Of a stretch of DNA of 64,000 nt, positions 34,465 to 46,258 are shown piece after piece. The notes under the pieces were generated by a model, which was not told the origin of the DNA, did no database searches, and worked only from the letters and a program-made list of their open reading frames with translations. The stretch comes from Casuarina equisetifolia (taxonomy: Eukaryota; Streptophyta; Magnoliopsida; Fagales; Casuarinaceae): positions 18,313,258 to 18,377,257 of the forward strand of contig CM052354.1 of assembly GCA_028551475.1 (NCBI GenBank), written 5' to 3'. Numbering within the stretch: position 1 is the first letter of the stretch; every line of letters begins with the position of its first letter. The translations under genes and the position numbers were made by a program.

Positions 34465-35372
34465 TGGTATCAGAGATGGTTTTGGCAGAGCCACGCTTGC
34501 GTAAAATTGAAGGTGAGATGGATTGAAGGTTCCAAAAGATGGACCAGAGATTCCGGGAAGTGGTAGAGCTCATTGCGGCTATTCCTACTAAAACTGATAA
34601 TTCCAACTAGCAAATCAATACAGGGAACAAGCTAGGCCCTCAGGCTAATGTGGAGAAAGAAGAGAGCTCGAATGCCAATGATGTTGAAGCTCGATTTTCC
34701 GCATTATGACGGAACATAAGACTCCACCGGGTGGATCTGCAGGACAGGCCAATTCTTCGACCATCATTTAACACCAGAGGAAGAGAAGGGCCCCCTTACG
34801 TCTTAAACTTCAAGGGGGGCGCCCAAAGCTGGTACCAGCTCCTCAAGGAAGAGCATGCCCGTCAACTGCTAACTTGGCATGTTCAGAGATGAGGTGGAAG
34901 CCACGTGGCAGCCACGTATGCAACCCCCGACAACCTTCCAGACAACGCTGGCTTGCTATTCAAAGTAAGCCAGCAATTCAGCTTTCACCGCACCAGAGGA
35001 GCAGAGGTCGACTGAAATAATTCTGCCGACCATTGCAGAGGAACGTGAAGCACCTTTAATTTGAATTGTATTTGTCTTATTGTGTTCATCCCTCTATAAG
35101 AGGATTTGTATAGCATATGTATTTTATCATCTTGGGAATTACTTCTCCCAACTGCATTTGTATTTGGTTTTCTTGTTCAATCAAACAAGTTTGATCCAGT
35201 TCATATGTTTTCCACGTATTTTGACACGGCAGCTTTTGACGACGGAGCTCTTCGAGAGATGTGGATCCTCAAAATACCAAGACTTCATCGGTGATCTTAT
35301 GAGATTGCAGCAAGGAGGCTCAGTTAATGATTATCAAAGCGAATTCACGCGTTTGTTGCAGCGAGATGACAT
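34465..35372 (+). pseudogene. Ty3/gypsy-type gag relic interrupted by a solo LTR
   Basis: TGGTATCAGAG at 34465-34475 looks like a tRNA-Met primer site. Downstream, conceptual translation gives a retrotransposon gag: EPRLRKIEGEMD, KMDQRFREVVELIAA, then WYQLLKEEHARQLL ending at 34879. The gag resumes at 35232 with ELFERCGSSKYQDFIGDL and DYQSEFTRLLQR. Several stops interrupt the first half. The two halves stay in the same frame once the 34880-35226 segment plus one target duplication is discounted. No matching 5' LTR, protease or pol was found, so this is a fragment. Confidence 0.75.
34880..35226 (+). mobile_element. Solo LTR inserted in the gag relic
   Basis: This 347-bp segment begins TG and ends CA. 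It has a TATA-like CTCTATAAGAG near 35091 and an AT-rich downstream part. It is flanked by TGGCA (34875-34879) and CGGCA (35227-35231), a 5-bp target duplication with one change. It splits a gag coding region between two parts of a conserved domain, which gives an independent boundary. It differs from the 340-bp copia LTRs in this window. Confidence 0.68.
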
Positions 35373-36931
35373 ACAACTCATCTTTACTAGCATATATAAA
35401 GAGATCCAAAAAGGAGAAGAAGGTTGAAAGAAAGAAAGTAGACCAAAAATAAAAGAAAACCAGAAGAAAAACAAATTTCTACAGAAATTGTTAATAGAAT
35501 AGTACAGAAATTGCCCAAAGTGTTCTGAAAGGTGGAGAATAAGGTAATTTTTGTATGGTTTGTTATTAAACATTGAAATACACTTCTTGTAAATGCAAAA
35601 GAGGTGTCCTGTGAGTGTTAGAACGAGTCTATGTCGAAGTAAAACCTTGTAAGCTCCCCTATATAGCAGTAAAGATTTTTCTCCTACTTTCCCCGAGGAT
35701 GTAGGCAACATATTTGGCCGAATCACTTAAATTTCTAGTATTTTTTGGTTATATGATCTATGTCTATTTTTCATTTGCATGTTTATTATCTTGTTTAAGT
35801 ATTACAAACTAACCTAAAATTGTTTCGAAGCTAAAAATAGAAGCATTGTAGCAACTGCTCATAAACTGTTTTTTTCACCTAGTTTTGGAAGTAGTCTAAA
35901 AATGCTATGTATGGTATTGACTAAGTCAAATCACTGGGCAAAATCATGTGGTATGTTCCATGGTGTGATGTGACTGGAAAACATGACTTTACCAAGTACC
36001 ACGTCAGCCACAATATAGCACCTACTAGTATGTGGGAGTGGCCTTTGTATTCTTTGCAACTAGGAGGCTATCCATGAAAGTGTGAATTGGAACTGGGCAA
36101 GTAAGGTGCACAGGGTCGTAGGTTTGGAAAGCAAGTTGAGAGTCATCATGTATCCTCTGTGATCAGGAGGATACACAAGAAATAATCATTGGTGTGACTT
36201 AGAAACGAGCTAAGGTGCTTAGGGCTGTAGGCACGGGAAGATCATATATCTAGAAATTCATAGATGATCAATAGTCGGAGTAGAGTTAAATGTCCACAAT
36301 AGGGAGATGTTGGCAAGTAATAGAGTTGGTAGTTGGTTGATCTACTGTACCTCTGTTTCAAAGGGATAGCAGCGGAGTCATAAAAATTCCCTTAAGTTAT
36401 CGGTGTGTCGAGATGATTTTCCACAAAATTATGTCAAAAAAAAAAGTTGATCATGAGAATGTAAGAGATGAAGTTATGAAAACTCTAAAAAAATCATTTA
36501 TAGAAAATTATAATATCTATTATCACAAGATAACACTGTAAGAGTTGAGTCTCAAATCATTTTGAAATTGATAAAATGCCACATAGATTATGAAAGAATA
36601 GTTAAAACTATATTTATTAGAGAAATAGATTGTAAAAAATTATTATTTTCATTTAAGACAAAGCTCAAGACAATTTTTGACGAAACAAGGTAGAAAAGTC
36701 AGCTTCCTACATCTTGTCAACTTGTATCAAGGCATCAAAAACTTTAGGACCCAGGACTTTCTTCCCTTTGAAGGAAAATGGTGGCAGTTTTTGAATTTAT
36801 TTGGTTTTTGTATTTTTTATCTGTATTTTTCATACAAGTAGATTATTTCTATTTTAATTTCAATTTAGGATTTATACTCAATCTATTGCAAAGAGATCTT
36901 CCAAAAGAATTTACAATCATTTATGACTCTT
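35373..36931. other. Intergenic, no supported gene
   Basis: This AT-rich interval contains no recognisable coding segment. Two loosely similar phrases around 36100 and 36205 (AAGGTGC...AGGG...GTAGG) hint at an old local duplication or degraded LTR, but there is nothing firm. Confidence 0.45.
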
Positions 36932-37812
36932 ACTATACACATTGTTGTTCATATTTCCTTACATTATCATCCATCAATACAAGAAAAGATAACACAAAAA
37001 ACATATGCTTCAGTCAAAAGCAAGAGAAGCGCTAATTTAAGATAAGAAGGATGGAAGTCACAAGGAGCAAAGATTTGTAGCAAAGACCAATAAATGCACT
37101 ACTAAGAGAAACTAATCTAGCTAAAGTTTAAGGCATAGAAACGATGGCAGGACAACCCAAGCAAATTATTTGTGCAGAGGATCAACAACAACCAACACTT
37201 TGGAGGGTACGAAACTTTACGGAGCAAAGCACCAACTGTTCCCCATCCTAAAACCATAAAGAGATTAAAAAAATGGAGTGAGAGAAAATACATGTCACTT
37301 TCTCAAATTTAATTAGTATCCATAATAGCATTTACACATAATGTCTTCTAGTTTATTGCTCATATATTTCAAACAAAAGGCCCCCCAATAAAAAAGGAAG
37401 AACAAGAATACTTGACAAGGGAAGTTGCTGATCCAATTTCCTCCGGTACTTATTGGATTGAGTTGAAGGACAAATCTTAAAATTTTAGCAAAGGAAGCTT
37501 ATCAATTTGAGTTCTTACCATTCAAACAATGTGCTGCAGGCATATCTTTCCATTAATCAAAGAATATACTACTCGAACTATTTATAGTGTAAACCAAAAT
37601 TGGTTATGGATTTAAACAATAGAGATTGGAGCTTTCATACTTTTTAGGAGATCAATAGAGTAACTGAGGATAAATGATTCAAACAGTTTTTTTACTTTAT
37701 CCTAAGCATTTAGTAGCAAGTTGTTGGAACAAAAGATGAAAAAAAAAAATGAAAAAAATGTATTTCGTAAATGTTATTTATTTACATAAAGAAGCAAAAC
37801 GCACTAATTTTG
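36932..37812. repeat. Duplicated block, copy A (PP2C 3' flank homolog)
   Basis: About 880 bp here align end to end with 45393-46258, with the same order and only scattered substitutions and small indels (roughly 88-90% by eye). In copy B the block abuts the stop codon of the PP2C gene. Copy A stops at the equivalent base (37812) and continues into unrelated DNA at the broken end of the LRR relic. Confidence 0.9.
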
Positions 37813-37995
37813 AAGCCAGTTTCGTTTGACATGTACTTTTTTCCTGGTTAAGCAGGATCATTTTCGTAGTTTCTCATACTTAGTATTAGATCCAAAGATA
37901 ATCAATGTTGACTTTAACAAGTCCTCAATCAAATGGCAGCAATGTTACACGTTGACATGTCAAATATTTACTCCAAGAAAGATATATATTACCAC

Positions 37996-40900
37996 CGGAA
38001 CTGACTGAAGGGAGTTCTGGCTCAAGTAAAGGATCCGCGGCTGTTGTAAGCTACATATATCCTCCAATGGGACTTCACGTAGTTGCATTCTTCTGTCAAT
38101 TCAAATCAGATGTAAGACAAATTGCTCAGACACTGGAAAAAATACCAAGATGTACCAGCAGATGCACACAGACACATTCAGGCACATGAGCAGACTGACC
38201 TCAGGTAAAGCTCTTGCATATGAGTGCTGGAAAATACCGCATGCCCTGGTGATCAAGCAGCGATACTGCTTGTAATCCATCAGATGGAATCTGCAGGTGA
38301 AGCAACAAGACCGTGGTCATATTATATTAAGACAGAGGTATGCAAACACAGTGCGGAACATTCACAAGGGAAAATATCCACATAGATTTGGAACCCCTCC
38401 CCCTCATCACTAGGTCTCAAAATATGGACATGCAAAAAGAAAAGTCCACAGATTTTTTTATAATGTTGGTAAAACTGCAATGGTTCTTTATTTTAACAAG
38501 ACCCATCTCCTGACAATTTTAACATAATGAGAGACCTCTACATTGACAAATACTCTTAACAAAAAAAGAAAGAAAATAGAAAAAGAAAAAAAAAGAGAGG
38601 GTATATCTGTATATGTCACTTATTAATAAAACATTCTTGTTCTATTAGAGTTCCCAACCTTCTACTGTTACGTGGCATATCTAGCAGCACAGAATTTATT
38701 ATCCATGTTAGGAAGTCCACTGGCAAATTCCCTACAAATCTAAATCACTAATCCCTCAAACGGACCATTTGTTTTATCTGCTAGGCTAATGCTGCAATTT
38801 TCTAATGCATCAATCTGCTTTTGTGTAATTTCCAGCTGCCGGATACACTCTCAACTCTTTTGTGTTTGTGGTTGTATTCGTACGCCCATGTACAGGGACA
38901 GGGGAAAACATGGGAACTTCTGGAATGGTGAGGCTGCCAAGGTATTCAAAGAATAAAATAGGTTTCAACAGAATAGTAACAGAGAAATGCCACGGCACGA
39001 GTATAACAGGAAAATCAAGTGACTTGCAAAATTATATCCCCCATATGATCCCAGAAGAGCTTCTTAATAAAGTTTGATCTCGACAAGTTAATCTGTTGAA
39101 TATCTATAAAAATATATATATCTGAAACTATCAATCATAAATAGAGATGTTTTACCTGTCCGAGGGGATTATTGTCCAGCTTCAAGCACAAGAGTAAGAA
39201 GGGACATTAAAATTGAACCTGGCCAGTCATTAATCTTATTCCTGGATGGAATCAAACTCTCCAAATTTGGAAAAGAAGTTGCATTAACAAATAGTTACAG
39301 ATTCCCAAGCCAAACAGCATTTTCACTTTATCCTTGTTTCTCATAATAGCTAATAAGAGTAGAGGACAACTTAGAAATTTACCTGTAGAGAAACACATGA
39401 AGAAAGTTCAATGGGCAGCTCATAGAAAGATCTACCTCTATCAAATCACTTGATTCCCATACTTCTGATGGAAAAGCAGTCAGACCAAGTCCTTCTAAGG
39501 AAAGTTCCGAAAATAAAACAACATTAAAGGGGTTATTTCTGGAGACAGAATAATTAAAGGAAAAAGGTAAAATACAAGCTGTCTGCTAAAAATTGAAATC
39601 ACAACGGAGGAAGAAGTGGGAAAAGTTAAAAAGAATGCGATAAATGAATCACATGCTTCATAGTGACCCGACATTTAAGGCTAAAACAAATCTTAATCCC
39701 ACCTCACTCTTCTGTACCAAAACTAATGCCCAGGTCTCAAATTACAATATTCAATTCTATACTCCAAAATTGAGAATCAAATTGTTATCATCCAACATGA
39801 CCAAAAGTTTCAAATTCTATGAATAGAGCGATTTAGAAAAGGAAAAGTGTCAAATATCAAACCAACGTCATTTACACCTCCCTATACCAGGGATTAGCTA
39901 GTCATCCTGCTCTAGGATCACTTCCTTCTGAGCTGCGACAAATCCACTAACTTTTCCTCTGGTGCGGAGTAGGTCTTGTAAATGATCAAAACCATGTTGC
40001 ACTTCTATATCTCTTCTTCACCATCACTTACATATAGCTTTCACATATCAACATTCAGTCTTCAATTAAATCTCTAACCATGAAACAATCCAAAAACTAT
40101 CATTTCAGCTACACACCCTTAGCAGCCATTGTCTTTATGGCCACCAGTGCTTCATATTATATCACAAAGATAAACAGAACAAAATAACCTTGATGCAAAC
40201 TATTCTGGTGCACCTCTTGGATTCACTCTTATACTAATACATTAAAGTGCTTCTTCCTCCATTCACTAGGCATCTGTATAGACTTTGATTTACAGAACAG
40301 AATAACCATCCCAATAGGCAATCATGCCCATAAATTTCTGAACCCCAACGGAAAACGTTATCCTTTGCTCATTCCTTTTCAGGTCATCAAATACTTTCAA
40401 CCTGAATTTTCTAGATAATTCTTTAGGTTAGAATTATTATGTCGGATTTTTTATTGCATTTTCACCGGCAAGAGAGACTCATTGTAACAACTTAATTGGA
40501 TGAGAAATTTCCTACAACCCTTTCAATACTTGCCTTTATTATTACTCTATTCAAACTAATCCCAATTAGATATTAAGTGAAAACAAATGGCTATTTTTGT
40601 TAAACAATTTTCTGCTTTGATAAATAAAAATACACTTTCCTTACTATGTCTAATAAACAAATTCCCTTTTCAAGATGCAAAGCTTCTAAACGAAAAATGC
40701 TTTTAAAACAAAACAGAACAATACTGAACTTGACCCTGCACTCTTTCCCGAAGACACAATGCTCACAAAAGTCAAGCTTCCCTGTTTTCTGATCATAAAG
40801 CAAACCCCGTTTGCTCAGGATTGTCATACCCCTCTCGCTTATATGACCCAACCGCATATGCCATAAGCGGTTAGTGTCTGATACTGGATCATCTGAGGAA

Positions 40901-43900
40901 GACACAGCAACTGAACCTGTTTTTTAAGAATATTTAAAGGAAACATGTCCTTATTTTTATATGGGTAGAATCTAACTTACTATATAAATAATTTTAATAA
41001 CAACTGAAAATTCGAAAGTTGATTGTACTAATACTTCTAGCAAAAAGAGACAGGGCAATGCAGCCATCTTTGTCTTAGTACGGGGAGCCACAAAACCATT
41101 CTATTCTTTTGATTGTGCGATTACACCTAGTAAAAAGAGATGGATAGCAACATGGTCATCTTTGTCCAAACTAGGGTCTACTGCACGATCATTTTATTCC
41201 ATTTTGTTAATAGTTTAATGTCTTTCTAGAAAAAATAGGTCAACTCTATCATATTTTCAGCGCTTTATCCAAGTATGAATGTTCAATCTTTTTCTTTTTC
41301 TTTTCCTTTCAGAACACAATATTTTTCAAAAATTCAACAGACAATAGACTGTAGATGTTGGTCCAACATAAAACAATCCCAACTTTCTGTCAAATCAAAT
41401 ACTTTTCATTTCAAACAACAGAAAAACAGCCCTTGAAACCTTTATCAAACAAATGAATGATTTCTTGATAAACCTATGGAGTCTGAAGCGTTTTCATTTG
41501 ATATTTAATTCAATTAAATTTTGTCTTTGACATTGGTTTGTTTCTCATGTCTTCCCATTTTAGGAGACTAATTAGGATCCTGTTTCAATGAAAAATGCAC
41601 GCTGATCTGCTACTGAAAACACAACCTCTGGTGAAGCCATATTCTTATCAAGAATAGTCTAAAGAGAACAAATCCAAGTGCTTCAAAAGGAATTCAAGAA
41701 AATTTTAACATTTTTATATACTGGTATTTAAAAGGAAAAAAAAAGAAAGTGAGACAGCATGATCACCTAATTATTTTCCCAGTTGACGTGAATTCTTACT
41801 TGATACTCAACCCTTAAAACTTAAAGTGTTTGTCCAGAATACTCAAAAAATGTTTTGACATGTTTACCACCTTCAGGTCCATATCCTCTGGTGATAGTAT
41901 GTAACCATACAGGTTGACAAGGCATGTATATTGGAGATCCTTTCCCGATATAGTTGCGGTTAAGGAAGGAACTTGATGTCCAGAATAAGAACCACCCAAC
42001 AATCTGCTTTCTCCTAGTCCTAGATGTTCCCCTTTTTTCAGGAACAGTGCATCATTCACTATCTTCAATTTTTGTGGCCTCTGTGTATCACACCATGTCA
42101 CTTGGCCTTTACCAGCAGAAGCCTATCCAGACAATTCTCCAGACAACACAGATAGATAAAAGTGACAAGTTGACGATACAATCAGATGTTACTACCCACG
42201 ACATGGTAATCTTTTCAGTAACATTTAAGCAGCAAAGTTAATGTGCATCAATAACATTAAAACTACACTTAGGTTACCATCAGAAAAGCTTGTCGTCTTC
42301 AAAATGCAGGAAAAAAATACTGTCAGAATTGCCACAAGTGATACATTTGATGTGATGGACAATCGAGCTGCCATGGAAATTACATCCTCTTTTGCTGTTG
42401 TTGTAGCTTCAGAATCTACATGGGAAAGATAAACTCTTTCAACAACAGAGACAATGGACTTCATACGTTAAAGGACATATAATCAAAACATAATTAACAA
42501 GGACCGATAGACCTTCACCTTCAGAAAGTCTACTTCAAAGATACTCGAGTAAAGCAGTAGTTGGTCCAGAAACCAATGAACTAAAGGAGGAAATGAATTA
42601 GTTGGATCGTCCTTTAATCAAAAGACACATTTGGCATGCTAAGGGAAAAATAATAATCTCACCTATGAAGAGTTTGCAAGCAATTGTCGGCAAGTAAAAG
42701 CTTCCACATGGTAGTCGTCTTGCTTAGACAAACAAGAAGTTTGGTTATCCATTATCCATTGATTACATTTGCCCCTAATTTTTGCACCTTTTTTTTCAGT
42801 GCATAAATTTATTATGCTAAGACCCACAAATAAAGTCAAAGGGAAAAGGGGTTAAGGCTTTGTGGAGTTTAGATGAGTTAAATGAAAGTTTTTAAGAGAA
42901 AATATAAAAATAAAAAAGAGCTTTAGATCTTGCCTTAGATGATAAATTCCTCTTCTAGAAATTAAACCAAGATCTATCTTGGCCTCTTTGGAATTATTGA
43001 ATCAATCTAATCATATTGTTTGAAATTATTGAAAAATGCAAGATTTCCTCAAAGTACCTCAAAGCTATTCAGGAACCTGAATTCCTACAAAAATATAATA
43101 TGGGTCTTGATACCTATTTACGATGAGTTAGCCTTACCCATTTCAGGGGACAGTCTAGTCAAAAGCATTTCATTTCTATTCTTTCAAGGTAGAGTAGTTA
43201 ACAAATAGTAACCTAACCCTGAACATTCATCCCATAAATGAAGGAATTATTATTTCAAATAAGTTCATATGGCAGCTTTGCAGATCAATAAGAAGTAGCA
43301 CAACTAAATAAAGAACAAGCTAAGGAATAATAGTTTATTCTGCTCAGAAATAAAAGAAAAAATGGACAAGGATTAGCAAAGACCTTGTTTAGGTACTCAA
43401 ATGTTATCACCGGAACAAAAACCATATATCTCTTAACATTTCATAGGACCACTAAGTACTTTGCAGTTGCCACTTAATTTTACATGCAAGTTGGCTTACA
43501 CAATCAAATCTATGGGCAGAAAGAATTTACCTAAAAGGAATTATAATCATATTTGAGCAACAAAATTTGAAGAGGTAATACGTTATGACTGAAAAGATTA
43601 AATGAGCACACAAAGATATCATGCTGGCCTAGCCTATCTAACTAATAGAAACAAGATCTTCTAGAATAAAATGATCAAACTTTAAGCAAAGATAAATAGA
43701 GAAGTAAGCTACCTGGTTTGAGTGAAGACCTAAAGTTTCTAATTGTGAAAGCACCCCAATCTCTGCTGGTAATGAAGTTAATGAGTTGTTCCTGAAATGT
43801 GATGCCACAAAAGCCACATTTACACCAAAGATGATAATCTTTCATGTAGAAGAAAACCCACACACTTATCAAGAAACAATAAATGAGGCAATGACCCTAT

Positions 43901-44497
43901 AGAACTCCACAAGAGAAGAGCAACCCATTATTGATGGTGGGATTGATGCAATTCCTGCAGAACTCATTACCAAGAAAAATCATAAGCAGAGGCGGAAGAA
44001 ATGGGCTTTATGTCTCCAAAAATGCGTAAGGGGGAAGTGAATCCATTGCTTAATTAACTCACTGTTTTGATGAAGGTCAAGATGAATGAGACTTGAACAA
44101 TTCCCAATGCTATCTGGCATACCACTCAATAAATTTTTTGCTGCACCAATCAGAGTGACAAACAAAAGTTTAATACATCTATACACTACAAGTAGAACCT
44201 CATACCCAAAAGAGTGGCAGAAAATTACATGCACTGAGTTCCGTAAGCGTGGTCCACGATGAAATCAAATTCTCTGATAATGAAGTTAGCTAGTTTCCCT
44301 GGGACAGATAGGAGATACAACACACAATTGTAGCCACAAATGTTAACACTAATTATTCTCCAGCATACGCACAAGCAGACCAGCCATCATCAAGTACTCA
44401 AAAGTATAGATCTCACAAACACCTCCACTTCTAGTTTTGTCAACTTTGCACAGTTTGCTAGATCTTCGAGTAAGCTGGTAACATCATTGTTTGATGC
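37996..44497 (-). pseudogene. LRRC40-like leucine-rich repeat gene relic
   Basis: Exon remnants in order on the minus strand: 44423-44497 (LANCAKLTKLEVE), 44229-44298, 44063-44140 (SIGNCSSLIHLDLHQN), 43896-43954 (SIPPSIMGCSSLVEFY), 43713-43791 (LPAEIGVLSQLETL), about 42663-42719, 42513-42580, 42345-42415, about 39383-39505 (FPSEVWESSDLIEVDLS), about 39156-39260, 38200-38290, 37996-38092. Order and sequence match plant LRRC40-type proteins such as the Arabidopsis At3g15410 product. Lesions: TAG at 44290-44292, TGA at 42535-42537, a missing AG acceptor near 39505, and frameshifts in the three exons between 38200 and 39505. The first and last exons are absent. Remnants end beside the duplicated blocks on both sides. 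Not expected to give a full protein. Confidence 0.85.
40725..40920 (-). pseudogene. Tnt1-like copia GAG-pre-integrase fragment
   Basis: The minus strand encodes about 60 residues including TNRLWHMRLGHISERGM and CEHCVFGK, the HHCC-type GAG-pre-integrase segment typical of Tnt1-like copia polyproteins. Nothing else of the element (LTRs, RT) is seen on either side. It lies within a large intron of the LRR relic and is unrelated to the full-length copia element in its exact sequence. Confidence 0.8.
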
Positions 44498-45392
44498 CTA
44501 GGAAAAAGTTTCAGAAGCCAAATGTTATAGAAGATCACGTGTGAAGCAGAGGGAAAAAAAAAAGAAAAAAAAGAAAAAGAAAGGAACAAGGTGCTTTTAT
44601 GTCAAGATGGTTTAGTAGAACACATGCAGAGTGCACACACTAAGTTTCACCAAAGTCTAATCACAAGGAACAGCCAATCAACTGTCTAATTTGGATATCC
44701 ACCGTAGAGCAACTTAATGCTCAATCGTAACCAACAGAATTGTTGGAATAAAGAGTACATGAACATAGATATGCTGCAATATATTGAATGCTGAATTAAC
44801 TCATTTAAATACAAATGTAACTCCCAAGTGAAAAATACACCCCAATTAATTCATATGCATCATCAATTCTACATAATTGTCGTGTGATAAAACAAAAACT
44901 GGAAGACACAAAACTCTTACAAGTACTAACCCTCAAGAATACCCAAAAAAAAAAAAAAAATGCAGGCTCTTCATGTTTTGGTTTCTCAAATTGTCGATGA
45001 AAAAAAATATCAAACCAAGTTCAGAAACCAAAAAGTCTTTAGTACAATGTTGTACATCAGGAAAGAGCTAATTAAAAAGTGAAAAAAATAAAAAGGAAAA
45101 GCAGCTACGGGGCAATAATTCTCCATTGGCATGGGGTTTGGGTTCGGGTGCTTCAGACAAATCTCATAGATTGCATCCGTCTATCACCTATCAGAATCTC
45201 TTAAAAGCTATGACACTTCTGAGATATAAATGTTCCAACAAGATCAACATTACATTTGACTACTCATGTTCCTTTAGAGTAGAACACAGCAGCTAGAGGT
45301 TTTAATGAGAGATCAGGAGGATAACAAAATGTAGAATAACAATGTGTATAACAAGAGACTGTATAAATTGACAAACATTTCTGACCTTTTGT

Positions 45393-46258
45393 TGTACACA
45401 TTATTATTTATTTCCTTACATTACCATCCATCAATACAAGAAAAGATAACACAAGAAACAAATGCTTTAGTTAGAAGCAAGAGAAGTGCTAATTTAAGAT
45501 AAGAAGAGTGGAAGTCACAAGGATCAAAGAGCTGTAGCAAAGACCAGTAAATGCACTACTAAGAGAAACTAATCTAGCTAAAGTTCAAGGCACAGAAACG
45601 ATGACAAGACAACACAGGCAGATTATATGTGCAGAGGATCAATGACAACCACTTTTGGAGGTTATAAAACTTCACAAAGCAGAGCATCAACTATTCCCCA
45701 TCCTGAAACCATAAAGAGATTAAAAAAATGGAGTGAGAGAAAAGATATGTCACTTCCTCAAATTTAATTAGTATTCATAATTGCATTTATACACAATGTT
45801 TTCTAGTTTATTGCTCATATATTTCAAACACAAAGCCCCCGCCTCCCCCCCACCCCTCAAAAAAAAGGAAGAAGAATACTTACTTGACAAGTTGCTGATC
45901 CAATTTCCTCAGGCACTTATTGGATTAAGTTAAAGGACAAAGCTAAAGATTTTAGCAGTGGAAGCCTGTCAAATTGAGTACCTACCATTCAAAGAATGTG
46001 CAGCAGACATATCTTTCCATTAATCAAGGAATATACTGCTTGAACTATTTATAGTCCAAACCAAAACTGGTTATGGATTTAATAAATAGAGATTGAAGCT
46101 TTCATACGTTTTAGGAGATCAATAAGTCACTGAGGATAAACAATTCAAACAGCATTTGGAAGCAAGTTATTGGAACAAAATATGGAAAAACAAAATGAAA
46201 AATATGTATTTTATAAATGTGATTTCTTTACATAAGGAAGCAAAAAGCACTAATTTTG
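45393..46258. repeat. Duplicated block, copy B (3' flank of PP2C)
   Basis: This is the second copy of the 880-bp block at 36932-37812, in the same orientation and 8.4 kb away. It overlaps the last codons of the PP2C gene and would include that gene's 3' UTR. Short tandem C runs at 45837-45854 are private to this copy. Confidence 0.9.

Noticed and set aside
34465..34475. Possible second full-length retrotransposon primed here
   Set aside because: A primer-site-like sequence is present, but no LTR precedes it and no pol follows. Kept only as a gag relic.
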